From: Rhodococcus opacus
Lineage (GTDB): Bacteria; Actinomycetota; Actinomycetes; Mycobacteriales; Mycobacteriaceae
Direction of reading: 5' to 3'
Length of the DNA: 64,000 bases
Assembly (NCBI RefSeq): GCF_012396235.1
Contig: NZ_JAAXPA010000025.1
Location: forward strand, 61,647-125,646
The translations under genes and the position numbers were made by a program. A model generated the notes under the pieces. It ran no database searches, was not told where the DNA came from, and saw nothing but the letters and a program-made list of their open reading frames with translations. Of this stretch, positions 34,760 to 42,122 are shown piece after piece. Within the stretch, counting starts at the first letter, position 1. Each line of letters begins with the position of its first letter.

Positions 34760-36428
34760 CCCGCTGATCCGGGCATTGCCGCTCCTCGACCTGCAACCGG
34801 GACGGGTAGTGCGGGCCGTCACCGCCGGCGTCGCCACGCTGGGCAGTGCGCTCGCACTCGCGGCGCTGTCGGCGTGGTTGATCACGAGGGCGTGGCAGAT
34901 GCCGCCCGTCCTGGACCTCAGCGTCGCCGTCGTGGCGGTGCGGGCGCTGGGCATCTCCCGCGGCGTCTTCCGCTACCTCGAGCGGCTGGCCACCCACGAC
35001 ACCGCGCTGCGCGGGACCACGTCCGCCCGCACCCAGCTGTACCAGCGGCTGGCCGACGGCGACCCCGCGGCCGCTGCCGGCCTGCGCCGCGGCGAACTGC
35101 TCACCCGCACCGGTGCCGACGTCGACACCCTCGGTGACGTCGTCGTCCGCGCGCTCGTCCCCATCGCCGTGTCCGTCGTCCTGGCCGTGGCCGCCGTCGG
35201 CATCCTCGCGGTGATCTCGCCCGCCTCGGCACTCGTGCTCGCGGTGGCGCTCGCGGTGTCGGGGGTCGCGGCGCCCTGGTTGTCCGCGCGGGCCGCCCGC
35301 CTGGCCGAGACGTCCGGCGCCGACGCGCGTGCCCGGTTCAGCGAGGACGCCGTCACGGCACTCGATCACGCCGCGGAACTCCGCGTCGCGGGTCGCCTCG
35401 ACCGGACCGTGTCGCGGGCGGTCCGCTCCGAACACGCCGCGGTCGCGGCCACCGACCGCGCCGCCGCACCCAGCGCGTTCGCGGACGCCGCCACACCACT
35501 CGCGGTGGGCGTGAGTGTGATCGCGTCACTGCTCATCGGGATGGGCCTGTACTCGTCGGGGACCATGAGCCCGATGGCGCTCGGCATCCTCGTGCTCCTG
35601 CCGCTGTCCGCGTTCGAGGCCACGGTCGCGCTGCCCGCCGCGGCCGTCGCGCTGACCCGGGCCCGGATCGCGTCGCGCCGCATACTCGCCGTGCTCGACG
35701 CCGCCGTCGCGGATCCGCACCCCGGCGACCGGGAACTGGACGGGCCCGCCGAGGTCGTCGCGAAGGACCTGCGGTGCGGCTGGCCCGGAGGGCAGGTCAC
35801 CGCCCCGCTCGACCTCGACCTGCGGCCCGGCTTCCGGGTCGCGATCGTCGGCGGCAGCGGGTCCGGGAAGACGACCACCCTGATGACCCTGGCCGGGTTG
35901 CTCCCGCCGGTATCGGGGTCGGTGCGGGTCGACGGACTCGACCTGCACAGCATCAGGTCCGAGGCTCTCCGCCGGAACGTCGGATTCTTCGCGGAGGACG
36001 CACACCTCTTCGACACGTCCGTCCTCGAGAATCTGCGGGTGGCGCGCGGCGACCTCCAGGACGCGGAGGCGCTGACCGTCCTGGAGTCCGTCGGGCTCGG
36101 CGGATGGGTGTCGGGGCTGCCGGAGGGCGTGCACACGACCCTCGCCGGCGGTGCCAGGGCGGTGTCCGGTGGACAGCGTCGCCGGCTGCTCCTCGCCCGG
36201 GCGCTGCTCTCGCCCGCGCGGGTGCTGTTGCTGGACGAACCGACCGAACACCTCGACGCCGACGCGGGCGCCGACCTGCTCCGGCGACTGCTCGCGCGCG
36301 ACGGCGGACTGGTGTCTGCGCAGCGCACCGTCGTGGTGGTCACCCACCAGCTTCCGGAGGATACCAGCGCTGACCTGGTGATACGAGTGGAGAAAGTTGA
36401 GAGCGAAAATGCGTTGCCGACTCCGTGA
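34749..36428 (+). CDS. cydC: Thiol/haem ABC exporter, CydC subunit
   Basis: 559-aa partner of CydD. The N-terminal region has LAALSAWLITRAWQMPPVLDL and ALGISRGVFRYLERLATHDTALR, the standard CydC signature. The ATPase domain shows Walker A GGSGSGKTT, signature VSGGQRRRLLLARAL and Walker B VLLLDEPTEHLDAD. ATG 34749 lies 11 bases inside the end of cydD. No terminator follows directly; the transcript may run into the mini-ORF and structured RNA at 36475-36642. Confidence 0.95.
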   Translation: MSRDPLIRALPLLDLQPGRVVRAVTAGVATLGSALALAALSAWLITRAWQMPPVLDLSVAVVAVRALGISRGVFRYLERLATHDTALRGTTSARTQLYQRLADGDPAAAAGLRRGELLTRTGADVDTLGDVVVRALVPIAVSVVLAVAAVGILAVISPASALVLAVALAVSGVAAPWLSARAARLAETSGADARARFSEDAVTALDHAAELRVAGRLDRTVSRAVRSEHAAVAATDRAAAPSAFADAATPLAVGVSVIASLLIGMGLYSSGTMSPMALGILVLLPLSAFEATVALPAAAVALTRARIASRRILAVLDAAVADPHPGDRELDGPAEVVAKDLRCGWPGGQVTAPLDLDLRPGFRVAIVGGSGSGKTTTLMTLAGLLPPVSGSVRVDGLDLHSIRSEALRRNVGFFAEDAHLFDTSVLENLRVARGDLQDAEALTVLESVGLGGWVSGLPEGVHTTLAGGARAVSGGQRRRLLLARALLSPARVLLLDEPTEHLDADAGADLLRRLLARDGGLVSAQRTVVVVTHQLPEDTSADLVIRVEKVESENALPTP

Positions 36429-36474
36429 GTGCGGCGTACTTTCTTCAGTACACGAGGAAGGAGGTGGTCTGAAA

Positions 36475-36513
36475 TTGAATGACAGACGGACACGTGAGGT
36501 GGCTGCCAGCTAG
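36475..36513 (+). CDS. Candidate 12-codon mini-ORF after cydC
   Basis: An unusually strong ribosome-binding site (AAGGAGG, 36458-36464) lies 10 bases before TTG 36475, which opens LNDRRTREVAAS and stops at TAG 36511-36513. An overlapping ATG at 36479 opens another frame, MTDGHVRWLPASRYR, to TGA at 36526. A near-perfect anti-16S site with nothing but a tiny frame downstream suggests a leader-type peptide or a standby/regulatory ribosome site. No known family is claimed. Confidence 0.4.
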   Translation: MNDRRTREVAAS

Positions 36514-36574
36514 CCGCTACCGCTGACGGAATTCACTGACCGCGCGAGCGGCGAGCGAATCCCAGGCAGCTACC

Positions 36575-36642
36575 CGGCCCCCGAGCCCCCGGTCTGGTCC
36601 AGATCGGACCCGGTGCACACGCACCGGAAGGCTCGGGGGCCG
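36575..36642 (+). ncRNA. Structured RNA or complex terminator downstream of the cyd operon
   Basis: CGGCCCCCGAGCC (36575-36587) pairs perfectly with GGCTCGGGGGCCG (36630-36642). Inside this 13-bp stem are two further hairpins: TCTGG-T-CCAGA and CCGGTGC-ACAC-GCACCGG. The fold is therefore a three-way junction rather than a plain terminator. The right arm is followed by TTGTGCG rather than a run of T. It could end the cydABDC or mini-ORF transcript, or be a small RNA. Confidence 0.5.
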
Positions 36643-36657
36643 TTGTGCGCTCCGCGC

Positions 36658-36701
36658 CCGTGAGTACTTATCAACCGCCCGACGTTAACAAGTACTCACG
36701 G
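36658..36701. repeat. Dispersed palindromic repeat, copy 2
   Basis: CCGTGAGTACTTATCAAC (36658-36675) and GTTAACAAGTACTCACGG (36684-36701) form 18-bp arms with two mismatched pairs (G-U wobbles if transcribed from the minus strand). The outer twelve bases match copies 1 and 3. It overlaps the 3' end of the AbiEi-like gene and encodes that protein's last residues. Confidence 0.85.
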
Positions 36702-37723
36702 CAGCGCGGGCACGGGTTCGGCCCACTCCAGCCGCCCCGCTCGAGCACCGTCCGCACCTCGGCCGCGACCTCGCACGAGCGCCGCGTCACCTCATCCCAG
36801 CCGTAGACCAGCGTCGCCTTGCCGGCGAGTTCCGCCGCGTTGCCGCGACGACGGTCGCGCAGCGCCACCGACCGCGACGAGTGGTACCGCAGTCCGTCCA
36901 GGCGCACGAAGAGCGGAACGCCGCTGTCCGAGTAGTCCACGTCCTCGTAGAGGGTTCTTCCGTCGACGAGAACCGGCGACTGTCGTCGGGCGGCCGGTAG
37001 TCCGTGCGCGAGTTCGACGTCGACGGCGTACCGGTGCTCGAGAATCGACTGGACCCCGCCGGAGACGAACGTCAGCGCATCGGTGAGAGCCCTGCGGTAT
37101 CTGCGCGGTGGACGCTGCTCGATCCGTCGGAGCAACTCGTGGACCGGAATGTCGCTGCCGGTGACCGCTGAGACCAGGACCCGTGCGGCCGCCACCGCCG
37201 ACGGCTCCGCGACGGCGAGATCGACGACGGTGTCGGCCCGGGACGTTCGAGGCGGAAGCGTCGGGACGAGGATGTGGGCGTGCGCCCGGGACCGGTGCAC
37301 CACGACCCCGGGGTGCAGGAGATCGCCCTCGCGGGGAACGGGACGGTCGGATCGCCGGCCGACCTTCCGATACGTCGGTTCCTGCGGCTCCGCAGACAAT
37401 CCGTAGGGCACGGTGACGTGAATCGGCCCGTCAGGGTCGACGGGCATCAGCCCCCACTCCTCGGCCGCAGTCCGATGACTGAGGATCGCTCGGGGACCGC
37501 CGAACAGCAGCGCCGCCCACAGCCTCATCGGCCGGTCGAGCGGACCGTTCGTGACGGCGTAGACGCCGTGCAGAACCGCCGACCACTGGCCGGACTCCAC
37601 CATGTGCTGAATTTGCCGGGTCGAGATGCCCAGTCCGCGAAGTTGCCGGGCCGTGACGAGGCCGTGCTGATAGTCGAGGACTGTTTGGAATTCGGGCCGG
37701 AAGTCGATCGTCGCAGTCGTCAT
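36671..37723 (-). CDS. AbiEi-antitoxin-like protein with nuclease-like C-terminal domain
   Basis: 350-aa protein. The N-terminal 60 residues (FQTVLDYQHGLVTARQLRGLGISTRQIQHMVESGQW in pieces) form the AbiEi-type winged helix-turn-helix. The middle region is typical of the actinobacterial AbiEi-like family, and the C-terminal third (LYEDVDYSDSGVPLFVRLDG, then WDEVTRRSCEVAAEVRTVL) resembles the Vsr/DUF559 restriction-endonuclease-like fold (D-x-D... E... WDE..R). No toxin partner is adjacent, so it is an orphan. Its last residues REYLLTSGG and stop codon come from the palindromic repeat. ATG 37723 is preferred; GTG/ATG positions upstream to 37780 are open. Confidence 0.65.
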   Translation of the reverse strand: MTTATIDFRPEFQTVLDYQHGLVTARQLRGLGISTRQIQHMVESGQWSAVLHGVYAVTNGPLDRPMRLWAALLFGGPRAILSHRTAAEEWGLMPVDPDGPIHVTVPYGLSAEPQEPTYRKVGRRSDRPVPREGDLLHPGVVVHRSRAHAHILVPTLPPRTSRADTVVDLAVAEPSAVAAARVLVSAVTGSDIPVHELLRRIEQRPPRRYRRALTDALTFVSGGVQSILEHRYAVDVELAHGLPAARRQSPVLVDGRTLYEDVDYSDSGVPLFVRLDGLRYHSSRSVALRDRRRGNAAELAGKATLVYGWDEVTRRSCEVAAEVRTVLERGGWSGPNPCPRCREYLLTSGG

Positions 37724-37819
37724 GGACGCGACGGTGCGGAAGCCGACCGACAGGATTCGGCCGAAACAGGCCGATCTCAACTGCCCTGTGGATGAACCTC
37801 AGGTTGTGGATAACCCGAG

Positions 37820-37863
37820 CCGTGAGTACTTGTTAACCGCCCGCGGTTAATAAGTACTCACGG
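37820..37863. repeat. Dispersed palindromic repeat, copy 3
   Basis: A 21-bp arm starting CCGTGAGTACTTGTTAACCG (37820-37840), a 2-base centre and a 21-bp arm ending AAGTACTCACGG (37843-37863), complementary except for one G-T pair. It lies just downstream of the nitrobindin-like gene, between it and the AbiEi-like gene, so it could serve as a terminator. Confidence 0.85.
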
Positions 37864-37866
37864 GCG

Positions 37867-38589
37867 CTAGCCAACGTAGCGGGACAGCCGCGCGGAGAGG
37901 TGGGGACGCAGCTCACCGTCGGCGATGATGCGTTCCTCGACGTAGGCGAGGTCGCCGCCCTCGACGATGCCGTAGAGGCGCTTGGCGCCGCCGACGAGAA
38001 CACCGGAGGTGCTGCGGATCACGACGTCGGTCGCGAGTTCCCACGACGACTGGGTGAGGGCCTGGCCATAGAACAGTTCGACGATGCCGGAGCTGTGGGC
38101 GAGGAGGAGTTCGACGACTTCCTCGTCGGTGCTGCCGGGAATGCCGTCTCCGCTGATCCGCCAGAAGCCGGTCTCGTGGAGGTCGGGGCGCACGTATTCG
38201 CCGTCGGCGTCGAGAACCCAGGTCTGGGATTCCCACTTGAGGTAGTTGCCACCGTTGTGGGAGACGATGATCTGCTGCCCGAAGGGGTAGTCGCCTGTGT
38301 CGGGGTCGTGGCCTTCCCCTTCACCGCGCCACACACCCACGAGGGGCAGTACTGCGAGGAGTTCGTTGTTCAGATCCGGGCCGAGCCGCAGATTTGCGGT
38401 GTCCTCGGGCAGCGGAAGGTCCGGAAGCTGCGGGATGTTCCGCGACGCCGTCGTCTTGGAACGCTCGATGGCGTCCGCGACAGCTGCGTCACCGCTACCA
38501 CGACGCACGGTGGGGGTGTCCCCAGCGGGCGCGCTCGTAGTCGGGTGCTCGGAAGGCGGATCTGCGCCTGCGTCCGGGTTCTGACTCAC
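37867..38589 (-). CDS. Nitrobindin/FABP-like beta-barrel protein (Rv0813c-like)
   Basis: 240-aa protein. After a low-complexity N-terminus of about 60 residues comes a 10-stranded barrel domain with LVGVWRGEGEGHDPDTGDYPFGQQI (the GxWxGxG motif), YLKWESQTWVLDADGEYVRPDLHETGFWRI in pieces, and a late RLYGIVEGGDLAYVEERI. Nitrobindins bind haem b and react with nitric oxide or peroxynitrite; Rv0813c was described as fatty-acid-binding-protein-like. GTG 38589 overlaps the stop of the 32-codon ORF upstream (GTGA), so I prefer it to the longer frame to 38742. Confidence 0.85.
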   Translation of the reverse strand: MSQNPDAGADPPSEHPTTSAPAGDTPTVRRGSGDAAVADAIERSKTTASRNIPQLPDLPLPEDTANLRLGPDLNNELLAVLPLVGVWRGEGEGHDPDTGDYPFGQQIIVSHNGGNYLKWESQTWVLDADGEYVRPDLHETGFWRISGDGIPGSTDEEVVELLLAHSSGIVELFYGQALTQSSWELATDVVIRSTSGVLVGGAKRLYGIVEGGDLAYVEERIIADGELRPHLSARLSRYVG

Positions 38590-38684
38590 GACTCGTCGGT
38601 GACCAGGCGGTAGATCGTGTAGAGCGAGAACCACGTGATCAACACGGCGGCAAGGACAAGAAGTACCTCGAAGAAGATAACCAC
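38586..38684 (-). CDS. Small single-helix membrane protein (32 aa)
   Basis: GTG 38684 opens a 32-codon frame: an N-terminal hydrophobic helix (VIFFEVLLVLAAVLITWFSL) followed by YTIYRLVTDES. Its TGA overlaps the GTG of the nitrobindin-like gene, which is strong evidence of translational coupling. TAGGAT stands 7 bases before the GTG with TTCGAC 18 bases further upstream, so the mRNA may be leaderless; AGGA also sits at ribosome-site distance. The function is unknown; it may anchor or modulate the partner protein at the membrane. Confidence 0.7.
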   Translation of the reverse strand: MVIFFEVLLVLAAVLITWFSLYTIYRLVTDES

Positions 38685-38831
38685 GGGGACATCCTAAACC
38701 GAACCCGTCGAACGGTCGAAACGGGAGGCGGCTTACCGTCACTGCGGCTACGGTTTCTCGAAGGCGACCACCCGGTCGGTTCCGAACATTCTCATGCGGT
38801 CGTCTCGTCTCCCGTCCCTCCCGGAGGTCCC

Positions 38832-40139
38832 ATGCTTCGATCGAGTACTGCCGTCACCGGTCCGGTGCGGGCCGCGCTCGCGGCGACGGTGCTGCTGCTG
38901 ACCGCCACCGCGTTCGGTGCTCCCGGCTTTGCCGTCGCCGCGCCCGACACCGGGAGCGCGGGCTCGGGAAGTGCAGATTCGGGAAGTGCCGACACGGACC
39001 GTGTCGATCCGAACAACTACGCCGCCGACTGCCCCGACGTGATGATCGTCGCCGTGTCCGGCGCCACCGACTCGACGGAGGACCGCAACCCTCTGGCAGA
39101 CGAGAACCGTCAGCTCTGGTCGAACTGGGTGGGCAACGTGACGGTGCCGACCGGCGAGGCCAACAAGGACGATCCGGGGACGGTGGGGTGGATGTACGTG
39201 CCCTACCCGTCCACGTACGGCCTGGGTCTGCTGCAACCCGTTCCGACATACCAGGATTCGATGGCGGCGGGTGTCGCGTCGACGAACAGGATCCTCGACG
39301 AGAACAAGGCGAAGTGCGGCGACGCCACCAAGTACGTGCTGCTCGGATACAGCGTCGGCGCCGAGGTGGTCGAAAGGGTGTCGCGCGAACTCGGCCACCG
39401 CGACAGTAATGCTCTGGTTACCGCCGACGACATCGCCGGCGTCGCGTTGATCGGCGACCCGTACCGTCCCGCGGGCACCCCCTCGATGGGCGAACCCGGC
39501 CCGCCCGGAGGCGGATTCATGTCGTCGGAGCCGGCCGATTACGGCGCTCTCGACGGCAAGATCACCTACGCCTGCCGCCCCTACGACATCGCGTGCGACG
39601 CGCCGCAGGAGATCGCCGTCCTCGAACTGGCGCTCGGGGTGCTGGGACAGATGCACTTCACCCTGCTGAACCCGGGCCAGACGGTCTCCGACTTCGCGAA
39701 TGCGGTGACGAACATGGCGGCGCGGTCGATCGTGCACATCGTCACCCACGAAGACTGGTTTGCCTCCGACGAGTCCTTCCTGGACGTTCTCCGCAAGGTC
39801 GCCGACCGGACCTACGACCCCGACGGCCCGGACCGGAACATGCAGGTGTCTCAGGAGCAGATCGTCGAGGCGCTCAACTGGGCGATGGGTCCCGGTTCGG
39901 AGGTCGTGAAGGCGAAGCTCGCGGACGAGGGCCCGGGGTTCGTCGAGGACAACAGGGACGTCTTCGAACTGGTGATCAAGCCGTACATCTTCCTGGGCTT
40001 CATCCAGCACCTGTTCTACTGGAACAACAATCCGAACGACCCCTGGTACTGGGAGAGCGAGAAGGTCGTCGACTGGATCACCGCGCTCGCGCAGTCGGAG
40101 AAGGACGGCGAGACCATTCCAGCCGCGCCGGGCAAGTAG
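38832..40139 (+). CDS. Secreted cutinase-like serine esterase
   Basis: 435-aa exported protein. The signal peptide (AALAATVLLLTATAFGAPGFAVAA, cleaved near residue 37) is followed by a Gly/Ser/Asp-rich linker. The catalytic domain has VLLGYSVGAEVVERVSREL (nucleophile GYSVG where cutinases have GYSQG), GVALIGDPYRP and ITYACRPYDIACD (typical cutinase disulfide and catalytic Asp region), with His probably in MHFTLLN or VHIVTH. Members act on esters in lipids and can have phospholipase activity. The C-terminus is longer than in simple cutinases. ATG 38832 has GGAGG upstream. A strong terminator follows. Confidence 0.85.
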   Translation: MLRSSTAVTGPVRAALAATVLLLTATAFGAPGFAVAAPDTGSAGSGSADSGSADTDRVDPNNYAADCPDVMIVAVSGATDSTEDRNPLADENRQLWSNWVGNVTVPTGEANKDDPGTVGWMYVPYPSTYGLGLLQPVPTYQDSMAAGVASTNRILDENKAKCGDATKYVLLGYSVGAEVVERVSRELGHRDSNALVTADDIAGVALIGDPYRPAGTPSMGEPGPPGGGFMSSEPADYGALDGKITYACRPYDIACDAPQEIAVLELALGVLGQMHFTLLNPGQTVSDFANAVTNMAARSIVHIVTHEDWFASDESFLDVLRKVADRTYDPDGPDRNMQVSQEQIVEALNWAMGPGSEVVKAKLADEGPGFVEDNRDVFELVIKPYIFLGFIQHLFYWNNNPNDPWYWESEKVVDWITALAQSEKDGETIPAAPGK

Positions 40140-40151
40140 ATCCGGCACGAC

Positions 40152-40188
40152 AGAAGGGCCCCGCTCCGGATCGGAGCGGGGCCCTTCT
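40152..40188. terminator. Strong hairpin between cutinase-like and DUF1416 genes
   Basis: AGAAGGGCCCCGCTCCG (40152-40168) pairs perfectly with CGGAGCGGGGCCCTTCT (40172-40188), 3-base loop, between convergent genes; probably bidirectional. Confidence 0.85.
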
Positions 40189-40206
40189 GGTGTCGTCGGC
40201 TGGTGA

Positions 40207-40512
40207 CTACTCGCCGACCGTGACGTCGACGTTGTGCACGCCTGCGCTCGACGGGCTCACCGTCGAGGTGCCGTTGCCGGAGCTGGACAGTGCACGCACG
40301 GTCCACTCGCCGGGAGCGGCGAAGAAGCGGAAGTCTCCGGTGCCCGAGGCGACGACCTCGGCGGTGAACTCTCCGCCGCCGTCGAGGAGACGCACGAACG
40401 CTCCACCGATCGGCTGTCCGTCAGCGGCGAGAACGCGGCCGGTGATGACCGTTTCCTTCTCGACGTCGACGCCCGCGGGCAGGGTCTGGGTCTGTACAGG
40501 TGCTCCACACAT
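40207..40512 (-). CDS. DUF1416 protein (SseC-like)
   Basis: 101-aa protein that always accompanies the actinobacterial thiosulfate sulfurtransferase gene. MCGAPVQTQTLPAGVDVEKE starts the protein and VITGRVLAADGQPIGGAFVRLLD with a transthyretin-like beta-sandwich follows. No catalytic motif is visible; a role in sulfur transfer is inferred from context. It begins three bases after the sulfurtransferase gene ends, and ends at a strong terminator, so it is the last gene of the sulfur operon. Confidence 0.9.
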   Translation of the reverse strand: MCGAPVQTQTLPAGVDVEKETVITGRVLAADGQPIGGAFVRLLDGGGEFTAEVVASGTGDFRFFAAPGEWTVRALSSSGNGTSTVSPSSAGVHNVDVTVGE

Positions 40513-40515
40513 GGC

Positions 40516-41352
40516 TCAGTGAACCTCCAACTCGATGGGTGCGCCGACGAGTGAGCCGTATTCGACCCAGCTGCCGTCGTAGTTCTTGACATCGGACTTG
40601 CCGAGGATCTCCTTGAGCACGAACCAGGTGTGGCTGGAGCGCTCGCCGATACGGCAGTACGCGATGGTGGGCTTGGACTCGTCGTAGCCCTTCTCCGAGT
40701 ACAGCTTCTCCAGGTCGTCGTCCGACTTGAACGTGCCGTCCTCGTTTGCGGTGGTGCTCCACGGGATGTTGATGGCCGTGGGGACGTGTCCACGCTGCTG
40801 CGCCTGCTCCTGCGGCAGGTGAGCGGGAGCGAGGATCTTGCCGGAGAACTCGTCGGGCGAACGCACGTCGACGAGGTTCTTGCTGCCGATGGCGTCGATG
40901 ACCTCGTCGCGGAACGCGCGGATCGACAGGTCGGGGGCCTCGGCCTTGTACTGGGTGGCCTCGCGGGTGACGGTCTCCTTGGAGAGGGGACGCCCGTCGA
41001 GCTCCCACTTCTTGCGGCCGCCGTCGATCAGCTTGACGTCCTGGTGGCCGTAGAGCTTGAAGTACCAGTACGCGTACGCCGCGAACCAGTTGTTGTTGCC
41101 GCCGTAGAGAACGATGGTGTCGTCGTTGGCGACGCCCTTGGCGGACAGAAGATCGGAGAACTGCTGCTGGTTCAGGAAGTCACGACGGACGCCGTCCTGC
41201 AGGTCCTTGCGCCAGTCGAGGCGGATGGCGCCTTCGATGTGGCCGCCGTCGTATGCGCTGGTGTCCTCATCCACCTCGACGAAAACGGTCTTGGGGGCGT
41301 TGAGGTTCTGCTCAGCCCAGTCGGCGGAGACTAGGACATCGGAGCGAGCCAT
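40516..41352 (-). CDS. Thiosulfate sulfurtransferase (rhodanese), CysA2-like
   Basis: 278-aa two-domain rhodanese moving sulfane sulfur from thiosulfate to a thiol acceptor. The active-site loop TIAYCRIGERSSHTWFVL has the catalytic Cys near residue 232, and the first domain has VFVEVDEDTSAYDGGHIEGAIRLDW and LYGGNNNWFAAYAYWYFKLYGH in pieces. ATG 41352 follows AGGAACACC. The order DUF4395-rhodanese-DUF1416 and the polycysteine leader ORF upstream point to control by cysteine supply. Confidence 0.94.
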   Translation of the reverse strand: MARSDVLVSADWAEQNLNAPKTVFVEVDEDTSAYDGGHIEGAIRLDWRKDLQDGVRRDFLNQQQFSDLLSAKGVANDDTIVLYGGNNNWFAAYAYWYFKLYGHQDVKLIDGGRKKWELDGRPLSKETVTREATQYKAEAPDLSIRAFRDEVIDAIGSKNLVDVRSPDEFSGKILAPAHLPQEQAQQRGHVPTAINIPWSTTANEDGTFKSDDDLEKLYSEKGYDESKPTIAYCRIGERSSHTWFVLKEILGKSDVKNYDGSWVEYGSLVGAPIELEVH

Positions 41353-41419
41353 GGTGTTCCTTTCGGTGTGTACTTACTTGTGTCGGGTGGATCGTGCAGT
41401 GGTTCTCGGTGTGAAATTT

Positions 41420-41872
41420 TCAGGCCGCGGTGCGGAAGCGTACGACGAGTGGATAGATCTGGCAGCCGAGGCAGATACCGAACGCAGCGTTGAGGAACGC
41501 CGCGAACAGGGCGAATGCGGTGGCCACGGCCCCGATGACGCCGGAGCCGGCGAAGAAGCCGACGGTGCCGACGGCGGCGAAGACGAAGCCGACGAGCTGC
41601 GCGAAGCGGAGCGGTGCGACCGGTTCGCGTTCACTCCCCGGGGCGAGTCGCGGCGCGACGAGGGTGCCGAAGATCCGGCCGTACGGGCTGCGGCGCGGTC
41701 CGGTGGCTGCGCCTGCCGCGAAGACGACCGCTTGCAGCGCCAGCAGAATCCCTGCTGCGACCAGCGAGAACGTCGACACGACGAGCACGGCGACGAGGAC
41801 TGCGGTGGTGACCCAGGCGGCGAACCGGGGGCCACGAACGTCGACCTGCTCGAGCTCGAGTGTTGTGGACAT
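41420..41872 (-). CDS. DUF4395 membrane protein
   Basis: 150-aa integral membrane protein with about three or four helices (VTTAVLVAVLVVSTFSLVAAGILLALQAVVFAAGA, LRFAQLVGFVFAAVGTVGFFAGS, TAFALFAAFLNAAFGICLGC in pieces). The DUF4395 signature is the C-terminal GICLGCQIYPL with a conserved Cys pair, plus the central RSPYGRIFGTLVAPRL. It is linked to sulfurtransferases and thioredoxin-like genes in many actinobacteria, so transport or oxidation of sulfur species is plausible. ATG 41872 has CAGGAG upstream. First protein gene after the leader ORF. Confidence 0.88.
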   Translation of the reverse strand: MSTTLELEQVDVRGPRFAAWVTTAVLVAVLVVSTFSLVAAGILLALQAVVFAAGAATGPRRSPYGRIFGTLVAPRLAPGSEREPVAPLRFAQLVGFVFAAVGTVGFFAGSGVIGAVATAFALFAAFLNAAFGICLGCQIYPLVVRFRTAA

Positions 41873-42000
41873 GAGAAGTGCTCCTGCGTTGAGTCCTGAA
41901 TGCTTGCCTGGCGCCGAACGGCGACGGAAGACGTCGTCATCGGGGGTTCGATCACGTGCGCGGAATCCGCGGTGTCAGCAGAAAGCGACAGCCCTGGTGA

Positions 42001-42087
42001 TCAGCAACAGGTACAGCAACAAGCCCCGAGGCGGCACAGGTCTACTGTGCGGCGACGGGTGAGCATGAGCTCGTGGCTGGATTGCAC
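42001..42087 (-). CDS. Polycysteine leader ORF (cysteine attenuator uORF)
   Basis: A 28-codon frame starting at GTG 42087 ends LCRLGACCCTCC-stop, with six cysteines among the last 12 residues; ATG 42066 is an in-frame alternative. It lies 128 bases upstream of DUF4395 and the sulfurtransferase gene. Polycysteine leaderless ORFs that attenuate downstream cys operons by ribosome stalling when Cys-tRNA is scarce are established in mycobacteria; the same mechanism is inferred here. TAAACT sits exactly 7 bases before the GTG, as expected for a leaderless transcript. Confidence 0.85.
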   Translation of the reverse strand: MQSSHELMLTRRRTVDLCRLGACCCTCC

Positions 42088-42094
42088 GACGACG

Positions 42095-42122
42095 AGTTTA
42101 CCCGGTTCTTCAGGAATTTGAA
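42095..42122 (-). promoter_or_regulatory. Promoter of the cysteine-leader/sulfur operon
   Basis: On the minus strand TTCAAA (42122-42117) is a -35-like box and TAAACT (42100-42095) a -10 box, 16-base spacer. The predicted first base is the GTG of the leader ORF. The -35 box overlaps the last codons of the thioredoxin gene. Confidence 0.65.

Noticed and set aside
36671..37723. A complete AbiE toxin-antitoxin or defence island
   Set aside because: Only an AbiEi-like protein is present; no AbiEii-type nucleotidyltransferase or other defence gene adjoins it.
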